A stretch of DNA of 64,000 bases from the NCBI GenBank assembly GCA_963691655.1, contig OY829328.1:79550400-79614399 (forward strand). Reading direction: 5' to 3'. The notes beneath the pieces were generated by a model that searched no databases, had not been told where the DNA came from, and worked only from the letters and a program-made list of their open reading frames with translations. Each line of letters opens with the position of its first letter. Position 1 is the stretch's first letter. The translations under genes were made by a program, and so were the position numbers. This DNA comes from Toxonevra muliebris. Lineage: Eukaryota; Arthropoda; Insecta; Diptera; Pallopteridae. Positions 12,151 through 23,146 of this stretch are shown piece after piece.

Positions 12151-12651
12151 ATACACAAACAAATGTCACCACATCAATTGCAATCAATTTTCCATGTGGA
12201 CACAATCGATGCAGTGCCACACTATGAAGTTATACAATTATTACATCATAATACAGAGGATGGTATTGCGTCTGCCGCCTCTTCACTGCCACATTATCGC
12301 CGACGTCGTAGTATAAATAACTCGAACGTTGAGACGTCGCCAAAAGAAGCACATCATGTGAAAAAAGATCTTAGTAAAAATCCTTACTATAGTGAATTGA
12401 AAGCTGCAGCGCTAAATGCAGATACCGTAAATAGCGTGCATGCAAATAAAGCCAAACGCTATGGTAGCAGCTTAAAAGAGCTCAAAGAGCATAATGTTTC
12501 ATTTAATGCCTTTGGCGAAAATCTCAATTTAACATTGCGACCCACTGAGGGTCTCTTCAAGGGTGGTTCACCGCATACGTTGCGCATGTGGACGGTGAAT
12601 AGCGAAGCGAATGCAACGCATGGTTTGGATATGAAGGAGGTCGCTGATGAG
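12151..12651 (+). CDS. Exon of a secreted M12B (ADAM/ADAMTS-like) propeptide protein
   Basis: The frame is open from the acceptor AG (12149-12150) to a GTAAGC donor at 12652, so the exon is 501 bp and ends in phase 0. The first Met is at 12163, but no signal peptide follows it. Four codons precede it in frame, so this is probably an internal exon with the signal encoded upstream. Counting from that Met, there is a basic run RRRR at 46-49, then NVSFNAFGENLNLTLRPTEG at 111-130, and N-glycosylation sequons at N111, N122 and N150. The F.AFG..L.L.L.P pattern followed by an acidic stretch is what M12B pro-domains look like. In that family the pro-domain keeps a zinc protease latent during secretion. 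Drosophila ADAMTS-type genes (stall, AdamTS-A, AdamTS-B) are candidate relatives, but I cannot tell which. The family call is moderate; the coding call is strong. Confidence 0.72.
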
Positions 12652-12653
12652 GT

Positions 12654-14390
12654 AAGCGTGCTGATAAATTTTATAATAAACATAAATATATTTAAAGTGT
12701 GAGTGGTTGACAGCAACAGCAGCTGCTGCGGCGCGGCAACCTTTCAAATTGTCAAATGTCAATTTTTTTTTTTTTTTTGTAACAAGCGCGCGTGTTTATT
12801 TTTATTTCCTGTGTTTTTTTTTTGTTGATTTTTGGCTGCTGGTATGTCAAAACATTTTCTATTGGAATTTTCATAAATTTTCATTTCCACTTTGACACCT
12901 ATACACACAAATCGCTGTCATATTTTTTTTTTTTTTTTTTGCTGCTTAGTTTTTACAATTTTTCTTTTTCTCTCCTAGATATTGTAATTTTTTTTGTTAT
13001 CTGTTGATATATAAAAATTTTTCATGCTTCCGCATAAAAACTGTTAAGACTGTTTGACGGCGGTAGCGTCAGAAATCAAAACAACCTCTTGTCTTTTGGT
13101 TTGTAAAAATTTTGACATGCAATTTTTTTTTCTTTTTTTACATTTTTTTACATACAGAAATAGTTTAGAGTTAGAGGGAACTGTCACTTTGAATTGCTGC
13201 GAATTTGATATCATTTCGTTTTAATGTTTTTTTTTTTATTTTTATATACCTACATAATTTTGTGTTTTTCATTTCTTGTATTCACTTGAGGTTTTCTCGT
13301 CGTTTTATTTATAGTTTTGCACCTAAGTAGTTGCCTTACTACTTTCATTTCTCATATGGCAATTATTATATTTTGTTAGTGTGTATTTTAGCATTCAAAT
13401 GCTTCCGCTTGTTTTAATTTCCTTTGTACTTATTGTGCGCTTTATGAGTAATTGTGTGTTATTGAATTCATCTTCATTGCACAAAAAAAAAAAAAAGACT
13501 TAAGTGGCGTGCTTAATGTTGTAGAAAAATGTTACGATTGGTTACTCAAATAGAAAGGGGTTTGTAATGTTATTGCATAACAATGAAGTGAAGAAGCTGC
13601 TGCTACTTATTAATAAAAAAATCAAAGGTTAATTTAAAGTAGGTTTTTGTTTTTTACTTGGGATTGAAATAGTGCGCTTTACAATCAATATAACCAATTG
13701 AGCTTCCAATTCTGGTGTACGCACAACAATTTTTTAAGTAAAAGTAATAGTTTTGCTTTTGGATTTCTCAGTCAACTTGAGGTACTGGTGTAGTACTACC
13801 AGCGAGTATAAAATTAGTGGAATCTTATTAACTTTAATTATGATAGCAACACATAAATTCTCTTAAAAAACTTAATTTATGATAACAGCAAGAAAAAAAA
13901 TATTTTAACAGTAAATTATCATTACATTTTGACACTTACAGTTGAATACTATTTGTTGTTAAACATATGCAGTCTAGTAATTATTTAATATTTATAAAAA
14001 ATAAATAAATATAGTTACACAATAAAAACAAAATAATAAAAAAACATGAAAAGAACTTTACAAATCACATAACATTTTTATCACCTAATATATGAGATTG
14101 CCACACTGTAGCTGCACCTTATATTATTGTTTTTGTCTTCCTTGATATTCATCGTTTTTCCTAATTTTTTTTTAATTTTTGTTGTATGTGTAGCCTCTCT
14201 ACTGTGTATCTTTTGCTCTCCTCTGTTTTTTCTCTCTGCAATATTTGTACTGTGGCGTATTTCAAATGCAATAGGTTATGCAAGTGTTGTTGTTGTTGTG
14301 GTTTTCTCTCTTTATATCCGTCTGATGTTCCGCTATTCTAGTACCTAAAAGTATTTTTATTGTAGCTATATACATACACAAGTTCACATT
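12654..14390. other. Start of intron, AT-rich
   Basis: Long poly-T tracts (12763-12778, 12927-12940), scattered CAG/CTG near 12714-12735, and AT-rich sequence with no shared element recognised. Confidence 0.5.
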
Positions 14391-14399
14391 TCTCAGTCT

Positions 14400-14640
14400 C
14401 ATTCCCATTGCAGCCGATCTCTTCGTTATTTCATAGCCTTGGGAGTGTGCTCGTCGAACATTACAGAATTGTTGTTGTACCGAACACAAAGAGAGAGTCC
14501 TTACTCACACTCACACTGAAAACGATATTCTCGGTGTTTTGTACATAAGATTTGAAGCATGCTCGGCGTACACCATTAAATTGTTGTTGCACCGTACATA
14601 AAGAGAGAGTCTTTTCGCACTTTCGCGCTGAGCATGTGGT
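14400..14640. repeat. Internal dispersed repeat, two related half-units
   Basis: GCTCG(T/G)CG(A/T)ACA followed by TTGTTGTTG.ACCG and ACA.AAAGAGAGAGTC occurs twice (about 14450-14500 and 14560-14615). It recurs at 63215-63275 inside a family C copy. The two half-units are about 110 bp apart. Confidence 0.6.
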
Positions 14641-14676
14641 GCTAAAAACAGTAGGTATCATTATATACTAAATATT

Positions 14677-14846
14677 ACCCCTAGTCTCCACGAACAATAA
14701 TTCATTGCATGCAATTAAAAATTTGTTGTTGTTTCCCGTATAAAATACAAAAAATGCTGTTTATTGTTTTTTCATTTTATATGGGAAACAACAACAAATT
14801 TTAAATTTCCCGCAATAGATTATTGCTCGTGGAGACGAAGTAGTAA
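14677..14846. mobile_element. Palindromic MITE family K, copy 1
   Basis: An almost full-length inverted repeat: AGTCTCCACGAACAATAA on the left mirrors TTATTGCTCGTGGAGACGAA on the right. Internally, TTTGTTGTTGTTTCCCGTAT mirrors ATATGGGAAACAACAACAAA. The loop is around 14757-14772. Further copies lie at 39892-40062 and 46346-46500. A target duplication was not resolved. Confidence 0.85.
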
Positions 14847-14848
14847 GT

Positions 14849-15075
14849 ACACAATCGGGAGAACAGTATCAAAGAAAACAAACTTGCTCTCTAACATTCT
14901 TGTTCTGTTGATCTCTTTATATTCAACTAATACTCTCTCACTCTCGTTTTAGCACAATTCTTTGTTTACAATAAATAAATTATGTGCTTTTGGCTACTCG
15001 GCTACACTCACCTGTCCCTTTTTTTTTTTTTTTGTTAAACGGTATTGTGGAGAGGGAACAAAGAATAGATGAGGT
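14849..15075 (-). repeat. Dispersed repeat family C copy
   Basis: The reverse complement of the blocks at 21915-22150: CACAATCGGGAG, AACAAACTTGCTCT, CAACTAATACTCTCTCA, TTTTGGCTACTCGGCT, GTTAAACGGTATTGTG and GGAACAAAGAATAGATGAGG. It is non-coding and lies against the family K palindrome. Confidence 0.75.
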
Positions 15076-15082
15076 GTATAAC

Positions 15083-15178
15083 TTGCACGCAAGCAAATGA
15101 GCGTAAGAAATTTCACACGTACAGAGCTCATTCCCATAGAAAGAGTACTAAATCGATCATTGTGTATGTATAGGTGAC
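15083..15178 (+). repeat. Family E repeat, copy 1 (~95 bp)
   Basis: ACTTGCACGCAAGCAAATGA, then GCGTAAGAAATTTCACA, then ACAGAGCTCATT, then AATCGATCATTGTGTATGTA is repeated almost base for base at 22173-22268. Both copies abut a family C copy. Confidence 0.8.
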
Positions 15179-15741
15179 CACCGCTGACTTATGACTTATA
15201 AACACAACCAAAGCAGCCGGCCTCTAACCGCTTACTTCTTCTGAGAGAATAAACACAATAAGAGCGTCAACCTCTAGCGTCAAGAATATGTAAAAAAAAA
15301 AACAAAACAAAAGCAGTTGGATTTAATTATTGTTTTAACAGCTGTTTTTTTTTTTATTTACGTTATCAATTATCAAAAAATAAAAGGAAAACTTCAATAT
15401 TCTGTAATTTGAAAAAATTGTTGCATAAATTAAAATTATTTACATCGTTTATTTGTGCAAAAATCATCAAAAGAATGAAGAAACTAAAATGAAACTCAAA
15501 AAAAATACATATATTTTCGTACTAAAACTTGGCAGCACTTGGCTTTTTTTTGAAAAATATGGCAATTTTTCTCTTCTAACAAAAGAGAAAACATTGTGAA
15601 GTTGAGAAAATTTGAAAAGAATCTAGTGTAGCGTCGTTGAGGCGGCAGCTAGCCTCAGAAATTTGTTCCCACACAAATTCATAAAATTCTGTGTGTTTGT
15701 TGTTGAAGCTGAGGCCGGCTGCTTTGATTGTGTTTATACCA
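15179..15741. other. AT-rich intronic DNA
   Basis: No repeat shared within the window and no coding stretch recognised. Confidence 0.45.
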
Positions 15742-15744
15742 TTA

Positions 15745-15864
15745 TGCTTGGTTTTCACTATGTCATATTTGCCGTCAAAGAGAGAAAAAGAGAGAATTTC
15801 CCATATGAAATTTGCCAACATGCTGGCAAAATTTGATTGAATTTGACATAGTGAAAACCAGGCA
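15745..15864. mobile_element. Harbinger-like MITE (family J), complete, TSD TTA
   Basis: A 120-bp imperfect palindrome. The left end is TGCTTGGTTTTCACTATGTC; the right end is GACATAGTGAAAACCAGGCA. Direct TTA lies at 15742-15744 and 15865-15867. The 3-bp TTA duplication and palindromic form are typical of PIF/Harbinger miniature elements. No coding content. Confidence 0.88.
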
Positions 15865-15865
15865 T

Positions 15866-17993
15866 TAGATGCACTTAAATTTCATGAGAAAAAATTATTG
15901 TAAACTGTAAAGGAGTTCAGCAACGATTTTTGCTTTAATAGCAATAATTTAAAATAAATACCTATAAGAAAATATAACAAAACAAACCATTTTCGATTAT
16001 ATAAAATTAATATAAGCAAAAATTAAAAAACTGATTATTTTAATAATTTTTCAAACCAATCTCATTATATACACGCATATTTCTTAGACCACTTCAATTA
16101 ACTACCAATTTTAATGAAAGTCATTTAAAAAACTATTTGTAAAATTAAGTAAAATAGCCATTGCATTACAAATATATTTAATATGGTAACAAAAGCAAAA
16201 AAAATTAAAACTCTCAAAATGCAAACCAAAAGCCAAATATTATTATAACTTATTATTAGCAAACAAAGGCGTGTAACACACCCAAAATGGCAGAAAAAAA
16301 AAGTATTTCAAACAAAATATAAAAAAAGTAAAAATAAGTAACAGTCAAAAGGTCAGAGCGAAACCACTTTTACTTGTGGGTAACGAAAAAAAAAATAAAA
16401 AACGAAGAAAAAGTGTTACTTTAACAAAATAAACCACGAAACAATTGAAAAACAAAAATACAACAAGGAAGTGTGCGGTACTCTGAAAAAAACACAAAAC
16501 AACAACAGCAACTTTATTTAAAAATGCAGTAGAAAAAAAAAATAAAACAAAAATACACGCAACGAGTACAAATTATTTAAAATGATTTATTAAATTTAAT
16601 AAGCAAACATTCATTACATAAAAAATAAACTAAAGCAATTGAGCAAAAAAAACCCTAAAAAAAAACTAACAACATACATAGAGTAAAATTATTGTAGGAA
16701 CGAAATGCAATGGAATTGAAATTAGAGTGCTACATAAAAACAAACAGACACTCAAACACACACACACACACGTACTCTCATTTTCATACATACATTTAAA
16801 CAATTTGCATTACGAATAGGTAGTGGTACTTATAGATACATACATACATACATACATCCATACATACATACATACGTACGTACATTTGTATGTACATATG
16901 TTTGCAATTGAAATAGTAAATTGGAAATTAGAGCAAAAGCAAAAGCAACAGCAACATTTGCTATTACTATTGCTGCTTTTACTCAATATTGCAACATTGG
17001 CGTATAAAATGTAAAACCGCATAATAATGCAACACTGGCAACAGCAGTTAGCAGTAAGCAATAACAGCAGCAGCAATCCAACAACAACTGGCATTCATAG
17101 TAAAGTAAATGAATGAATGCAATATGAGCATTTACTGTATTTTTCCAACAACAACAAACATTTTTTTAATTTTGTTTGCTATATAGTACTCGTATATGTA
17201 TGTACATATATATGTTATGCAATAGCTAAAACTACAAAAATAATAGTAATGGTAATAAATGCGCAGCTATTGCTTCTGCTGCTGTCGCTGCTGTTGCTTT
17301 CTTACCACCAAATTGCATTTAGTATAATTTGTGGCACATGCGCTGCAGTTGAAAATTGGTAATCGTTAGAAAAATTAAAGCTTATTAAAAACAAAAAAAA
17401 AAAAAAAACATTTCACCCGCACTGCAATTGCAATTGCAATCACAACAAGCAAGAAAGTAACAACTTACATCTCTAGATACATAAAATTAAATTTTAAACT
17501 TTTACCAAGAAATTAATTTAAAATTTTTTTACGCTGAATTTTTATGTCGTGTTTATGTTAAAATTTTTTTTTTTAAACCAAAACACAACCAGACACAATT
17601 CAAAACTCATTAATCAATCACAGTGTGCAGCAACATAATTTACTTCAAATGTTGTTGAGTTTTTTATGTTAGCAACATTTCTTTTTATTGATTTATTGGT
17701 ATTTTCTTTTCTTTTTCCCCATGTAGGCGTGTATTTCAATTTCATAATATTTTGTGTTTTTTTTGGTTTAATTTATGTGTGTGTCTAAGGAATAATATTT
17801 AAGTAGATGTTTACCAAGATCCAAAAAATTTTGTTTCGATTAGATAAGAAGATCATTTGAAAAGTGAAAAACAGAAGCTACTACTTCAAGCAGGATTAAT
17901 CTTTTATTGTTATAGAACGTTCACTTGTTTCACTTGTAAAAAAATTTCACAATCGATTATTCGATCGATTTTCTATGCCTAACAGTCTATAAT
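15866..17993. other. AT-rich intronic DNA with microsatellites
   Basis: Poly-A-rich on the plus strand over 16200-16700. Holds the TACA array at 16833-16886, AGC/CAG-rich patches at 16925-17070, and a poly-A tract at about 17390-17408. No coding content recognised. Confidence 0.55.
16833..16886 (+). repeat. TACA tetranucleotide microsatellite
   Basis: Runs of ATACATAC broken by single substitutions (CATCCATAC, TACGTACG). Confidence 0.92.
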
Positions 17994-17997
17994 AAAT

Positions 17998-18232
17998 CTG
18001 TGGTCAAAAGCAATAAACGCTTAAGTCGACTTAAGATTGAATTGAGCTATAAATGCAATCGGGTTCTACGTATTCCAATGCACATGTACGTGAAATCCCC
18101 GAAATTCTATGTTTTTTAAAACAAACTTTATAAAAAAGGAAACATAGAGTGGCAATCAATCACATTAACTTCAAACCGTTTGTACTTGAAATTAGATTTG
18201 CAGGCTTAAGCGCTTATTGCTTTTGACAACAG
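17998..18232 (+). mobile_element. MITE family I, copy 2 (235 bp, 4-bp TSD)
   Basis: Shares both ends and most of its length with 9932-10169. AAAT lies directly at 17994-17997 and 18233-18236. Like copy 1, it sits just upstream of a family H block. Confidence 0.88.
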
Positions 18233-18239
18233 AAATTAA

Positions 18240-19350
18240 CGAGTAAGCAAACAAAGTCAACTCTTGCAAAATCAATACGAACAGCACTCTCTCTCATATT
18301 TATGTATTTTTATTAAGAGAGCCGACTCCTCTGCTTATTTTTTATAGGTTCGTAACCTATAAAAAAAAAATTTCATTTAAAAAACTATTGCAACAACAAC
18401 ATGACAGTACGCTCTCTCCCCTCTCATATTTATTTATTTATTTATACTAAAAGAATAACAGTAAGTTCGCTCGCTAATTTTGGATGAGATGGGGAGAACC
18501 GACATGTCTGCTTGTTTTGCATAGGCCCGAACTCCATACATAAAATTTATTTATATAAAGAACTTTTTCTCTCTCTCTTATATTTATGTATTTTTTCTAA
18601 AATAATTTATTGCAAGAACAATGCAACTAACAAAAACAGTAAATCCTTCTGAAGTCTATCACTCGCTAATTTGAGGTGATACTCGTATTTTTTGAGAGAG
18701 CCGACGCATCTACTTGTTTTGTATGTATAGGACCGAACACCATACAAAAAATTTATTCATATGAAAAAAGTTGGTTCTCTCACTGACATTTCATACTCTC
18801 ATATTTAAAAAAAAAACTTAAAGAAAACTCTGGCAAGAACAACATGAACAGCACTCTCTCTCTCTCATATATATGTATTTGTACTAAAAGAATGGATTAC
18901 AAAAACAACATGGCTAACTATAACAGAAAATTCCTCTAAAGTCAATCACTCGCTAATTTGAGATGAGATTGAAAGAGCGGACGTCTTTGCTTGTATTGCA
19001 TAAGCCCGAACTCCATACAAAAAAAAATATTCATATAACAAACTCTTGTAAAAACAACATAAACAGCATTCTCTCTCTCTCATATTTATGTATTTGTACT
19101 AAAAGAATTTATTGCAAAAACAATACAACTAATAATAACAGTCAATCTCTCTGAAGTCTATCACTTGAGATGATATTGAGAGAGCTTCTATGTCATGAGC
19201 CCGAAGTCCAATACACAAAAATTATTCATATGATAAAAATCGGTTCTCTCACTGACATTTCATACTCTCATATTCAAAAAGAACTAAAAGAATTTCGGAA
19301 GAGTCAACCCGAGAGAAGCAACAACAAAATTCGGAAAAGCAAATGACTTC
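18240..19350 (-). mobile_element. Family H element, third block (reverse)
   Basis: The minus strand carries the same units as 5090-6280. On the plus strand these begin GAGTAAGCAAACAAAGTCAA, repeat CTCTCTCTCATATTTATGTA / ACTAAAAGAAT / TCACTCGCTAATTTGAG / GCCCGAACTCCATACA about five times, and end GAGTCAACCCGAGAGAAGCA. The units are diverged, with indels. Confidence 0.78.
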
Positions 19351-21900
19351 ATATGAGACACTAGAAAATGAACCAGGAAAATGTCGTATGAATGTTTTTT
19401 ATCTTAACATATTTCGACTTAAGTTCTTTCGAAACAAATTCAAGCCAGCTTCGACTTAATTTAGTTATAGTCTTGAAGCTATTCCATTTTTAGGTGAACA
19501 TTAATTGAGTTTATTTCAAGCACTCTTCAAATAGCCGGTCTTCAATTCAAGAACAGCGTGCTTTGTTGTTGCAGCTGTAAGATATTTAGTTATAGTTATA
19601 TTAACATCAAATGGCAACAATAGAATTTTTCTTCAGAAAAACCTTGTCGTTTAAACTCGTTCACACATTTGTTTATTGATAATATGTTTGTAGTTTAAAA
19701 TTTTTTATTTTAAAATGATTGCAGGGAATCAAAAATTCCTAAAAAAAAAAAATTACAATAGATAAATTCCAAAACTAAGTCAAGACAAAAAAAAAATCAA
19801 ATAATTACTTAATGAGCAGTATACAAAATATACAAAAATTTAGCACACATTTTTTTGATGTTATGGTTGCTGTTTTAGTGATTTTAATGTTAGCCTAAAC
19901 CTTTGAGAGACATGTGCCACCTTTAAGCTACAAACTTGTACATACAAAAGTAACATAAACACAACTGTCGGAAAAAATTAAAATACATATAGACAAATAC
20001 AAAATAAAAAATAAAAAAGTTACAAGTGCATGAAACTTGTAATATATTTGCATATGTATTTGTGCAACAATTGCATATAACAACAAAACAAAAATAAAAA
20101 AAAAAAACAAAAACTTGAAACCTTTTGTCGTTTGGCATAACATTTTCTAATGGTGTTTCTTTTTTCAGATTTTATTTGTTGGTTTATTTTTTCGGCGTTT
20201 GATAGTTTTGAAGGCTTTGAAAATTTTCATTCTAATTTATTTATTACTTTATAGTATGCTATCTGTTTCTATTTTATTGTCTAGCAAATGGTGTGAAGCG
20301 TACATAAGTTTTACTTTTGTCTTTTGTGTTTTGTATTTTTGTTAAAAAAAACTTAAATAAAAACTTTTTTTTGGCAACATTTGAATGAGTCAAATGGCAA
20401 CAGCATGCAACAACAGCAGCCGCAGCAACAATGATGGCGGCTTGCTATGTAGCACTTTTGTTTTTATTTAAAATTTTTTTTTTTGTTTGTTCACTATTTA
20501 TTTATGTAATAAAATGACCTAGTTTAGTTTTTCTTTTTCATGCTAAAGATAAAAATCCACAATAGACCAGAAAAACAAACAAAGAATCAACAAAACATAA
20601 TGAGCTAGAATTATAAATACAAATAATAAATATAGCATAGCAATGCTGAAATTATTAATTCGGTACTTCAAGCAGTAATAAAACAATAGACTTAAGCAAC
20701 AAACTGATGTTGAAGTGAAGGAAGATTCTCTTAAATATTGAACTCAGTTTCAGTGCTCAGATTTTGTAACAAGAGAGAGAGAGAGAGAGGCTCACATATA
20801 CACACAAATACAGCGAAAACAGATTTTCTAATAATTCTTCAAGAAGGCAGTAGTTCTATAAAATCTCACTGTACATTTTTTTTTGTAGCTTCCACTTAAC
20901 GTCAGTCAGCTTAGATAATTCGAGTACGTACTGCAAAAACAAACAAACAAAATAAAATCAACAACAATTTGTAAATATATAAATAAATAAACTTCATGGC
21001 ATATAATTTTTATTTTTGTTATTTTTTTTTTTTTTTTTGTTTTCTTTTAAACGCAAAACGGAAATTAATGCAAAATTTAGCATCATGTATTCCGTTGTTT
21101 CTTTTTTTCATGCATTCTTGTGGTAAATAATTCTTTTACAAATTACCAAAAAAATTTATTTACCGGAAATTGTAAATCAACATTAAGCAAATAAAAAAAC
21201 AGTAATTGTAGCTCACTTGAGGCTGAAAAAAAATGTTAAAAATTTTAATTTAAATAAAAAAAATAACCAGAAAAAGATTTATTTATTGACAAACTGACCT
21301 TTAAATTCTTGTTAAGATAAAAAAGCCGAAAAAAGGCGTCTGCATAGAGTTAAAAATTAAATTAAAATTGATGATGATGTGTTAGTGTGTAGGAAAATCA
21401 AAGAACTTGTTGTTGTTGTTGTTGTAGCGGGCTGCTTTCAAAATGTGGGCATGGCAGTTTACAAATTTGTTTTTATAGTTTTTTGAAACTATTTTCTTGG
21501 GTAAATCATGAACGATTTTCTATCAGACTAGAGATGTTCAACATAATAACTCGGATAATAGTTAACTAGAGAAAGATTTTATATTAAGAAATCATATCAG
21601 AAACAAAGTCTGATATGAAATTCGCAGAAAATAGTTATATATGCACAAACCGAAGAAATTTTTAGAAAAAATCATAAGTTTCTAAGAGAACATTCTTATT
21701 ATTAATATAATTAATTAGATCCTTCATAGAGTGACGCAATGCTCACTGGATCAATTTTATTTAATCAATTGCGTTTGCATATTTTTTTACTTAATTAGTT
21801 GAATGACATAGAACAGCGAAAGAGAGAGCTTCGATTGTGTGAGAGGTGGAAGGTAGAGTGACAAAATAAAAAATTGATACAATCGGAGTTATAATAAATA
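19351..21900. other. AT-rich intronic DNA
   Basis: Poly-A and poly-T tracts, a GA run at about 20774-20790, TTG repeats at 21410-21427, and one dispersed motif copy (AGACTTAAGCAACAAACT, about 20688-20705). No exon recognised. Confidence 0.5.
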
Positions 21901-21914
21901 AAACAATTTCAATT

Positions 21915-22150
21915 CACCTCATCTGTTTTTTGTTCCTCTTCCCTCCCCCTCACAATACCATTTAACCATAAAAAAAAAACGCTAGAGATATTGTCTTTGC
22001 CTATTCGCAAACGAAGCCGAGTAGCCAAAAGCACATAATCTATTTATTACCAACAAAATGCAATCGTACTTACTTGAGATAGTATTAGTTGAAAAGGAAG
22101 ATATCAAGAGAGCGAGAAATCCAAAAAGCAAGTAGGTTATCTTTGTTGGT
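21915..22150 (+). repeat. Dispersed repeat family C copy
   Basis: Contains CACCTCATCTGTT, TGTTCC.CTTCCCTC, ACAATACCATTTAACC, GCTAGAGATATTGTC, AAGCCGAGTAGCCAAAAGCA, AGTATTAGTTGAAAAGGAAG and ATCAAGAGAGCGAGAAA. Related copies lie at 27500-27735 and 63060-63400 (+), and at 14849 and 25080 (-). Confidence 0.78.
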
Positions 22151-22172
22151 GTAAACCAGCGTAAGCCAAAGA

Positions 22173-22268
22173 CTTGCACGCAGGCAAATGAGCGTAAGAA
22201 ATTTCACATGTACAGAGCTCATTTCCATAGAAATAGTGCTCAATCGATCATTGTGTATGTATAGGTGG
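22173..22268 (+). repeat. Family E repeat, copy 2
   Basis: Nearly identical to 15083-15178. It follows family C directly. Confidence 0.8.
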
Positions 22269-22329
22269 CCATCGCTGCTCTACTCTCATCCTCATTGCCA
22301 CAAACACATATACATACATATATATAACA

Positions 22330-22850
22330 CAACAGAGAAAAGTTCAGCCATATGCAGTCAAGCAGAGGCATCTAAATCGGCTCTCTCACTAAAACTGCGA
22401 GTAGTGGACTCTCTGCTTGATTGTATGTAGTCGAATAAAAACTGCATAACTTCGTTTCTTACTGGTTTTGTATGAGAGCGACAAAAATGCGATTATTCAC
22501 GTGACCGTTGTTGTTGAAATTTCTTTCTATTTTGTTGTTGCTTTTTTTCTGTTGGTACTCTTTACACTTATCGGTACAAAACACGAAGTTGTACACGTAT
22601 ATAACACAAAAAGAGAGAAACTCAGTTATACATATACAATCAAGCAGATGCATTTAGGTTGGCTTTCTCACTAAAACACATGAGATAAAACTGAGAAGAG
22701 TCGGCTCTCTGCTTGATTGTATGTAGCCGATCCCTATATGTTTTCGTTCGTTTAACACTAACAACAATAGACCTTGGTTTCTTATTAGTTTCGTTTGAGT
22801 GTTTCGTTTCCATTGCAAAATTTTCAATTCACAGCCCCGCGAAATAAAAT
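22330..22850 (+). repeat. Family D, two tandem copies with hairpins
   Basis: Two related units about 290 bp apart each hold an inverted repeat. The first is at 22350-22427 (GCAGTCAAGCAGAG vs CTCTGCTTGATTGT). The second is at 22637-22722 (ATACAATCAAGCAGA vs TCTGCTTGATTGTAT). GGCTCTCTCACTAAAA lies between the arms. The second continues to 22850 with GCCGATCCCTATATG, TTCGTTTAACACTAACAACA and GTTTCTTATTAGTTTCGT. Confidence 0.72.
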
Positions 22851-23024
22851 TCACTTCAAAAACCTAACTAGGACCTCTTTAGAAAATAGACAATTCTTTA
22901 AGGCCTCCAGCCTTAAAAAATTAAAATTATTTATTTTTCAAAGAATGCATACTGTCCTTACATAACCATAAAATCGGTTTAAGAAAACTCCTATGAATAA
23001 ACCAGTGCATTTATCTATGTATAA

Positions 23025-23143
23025 TGCTTGGTTTTCACTATGTCATAATCCATGTCAAAGAGAGAGAAAAAAAGAATTTTCTATATGAAATTTGCCAGCA
23101 TGTTGGAAAATTTGATTGAATTTGGCTTAATGAAAACCAGACG
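23025..23143. mobile_element. Harbinger-like MITE (family J), TSD TAA
   Basis: TGCTTGGTTTTCACTATGTC on the left and a diverged right end (TTAATGAAAACCAGACG). Direct TAA flanks at 23022-23024 and 23144-23146. Confidence 0.85.
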
Positions 23144-23146
23144 TAA

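Noticed and set aside
12163..12165. Met codon as the true translation start
   Set aside because: No signal peptide follows, the frame is open back to a splice acceptor, and the protein family is secreted.
12125..12316. ATG-led frame overlapping the pro-domain exon
   Set aside because: It begins in the intron before the acceptor and is out of frame with the supported reading.
16810..17094. 94-codon minus-strand frame with Cys runs
   Set aside because: Generated by the TACA microsatellite and AGC-rich sequence.
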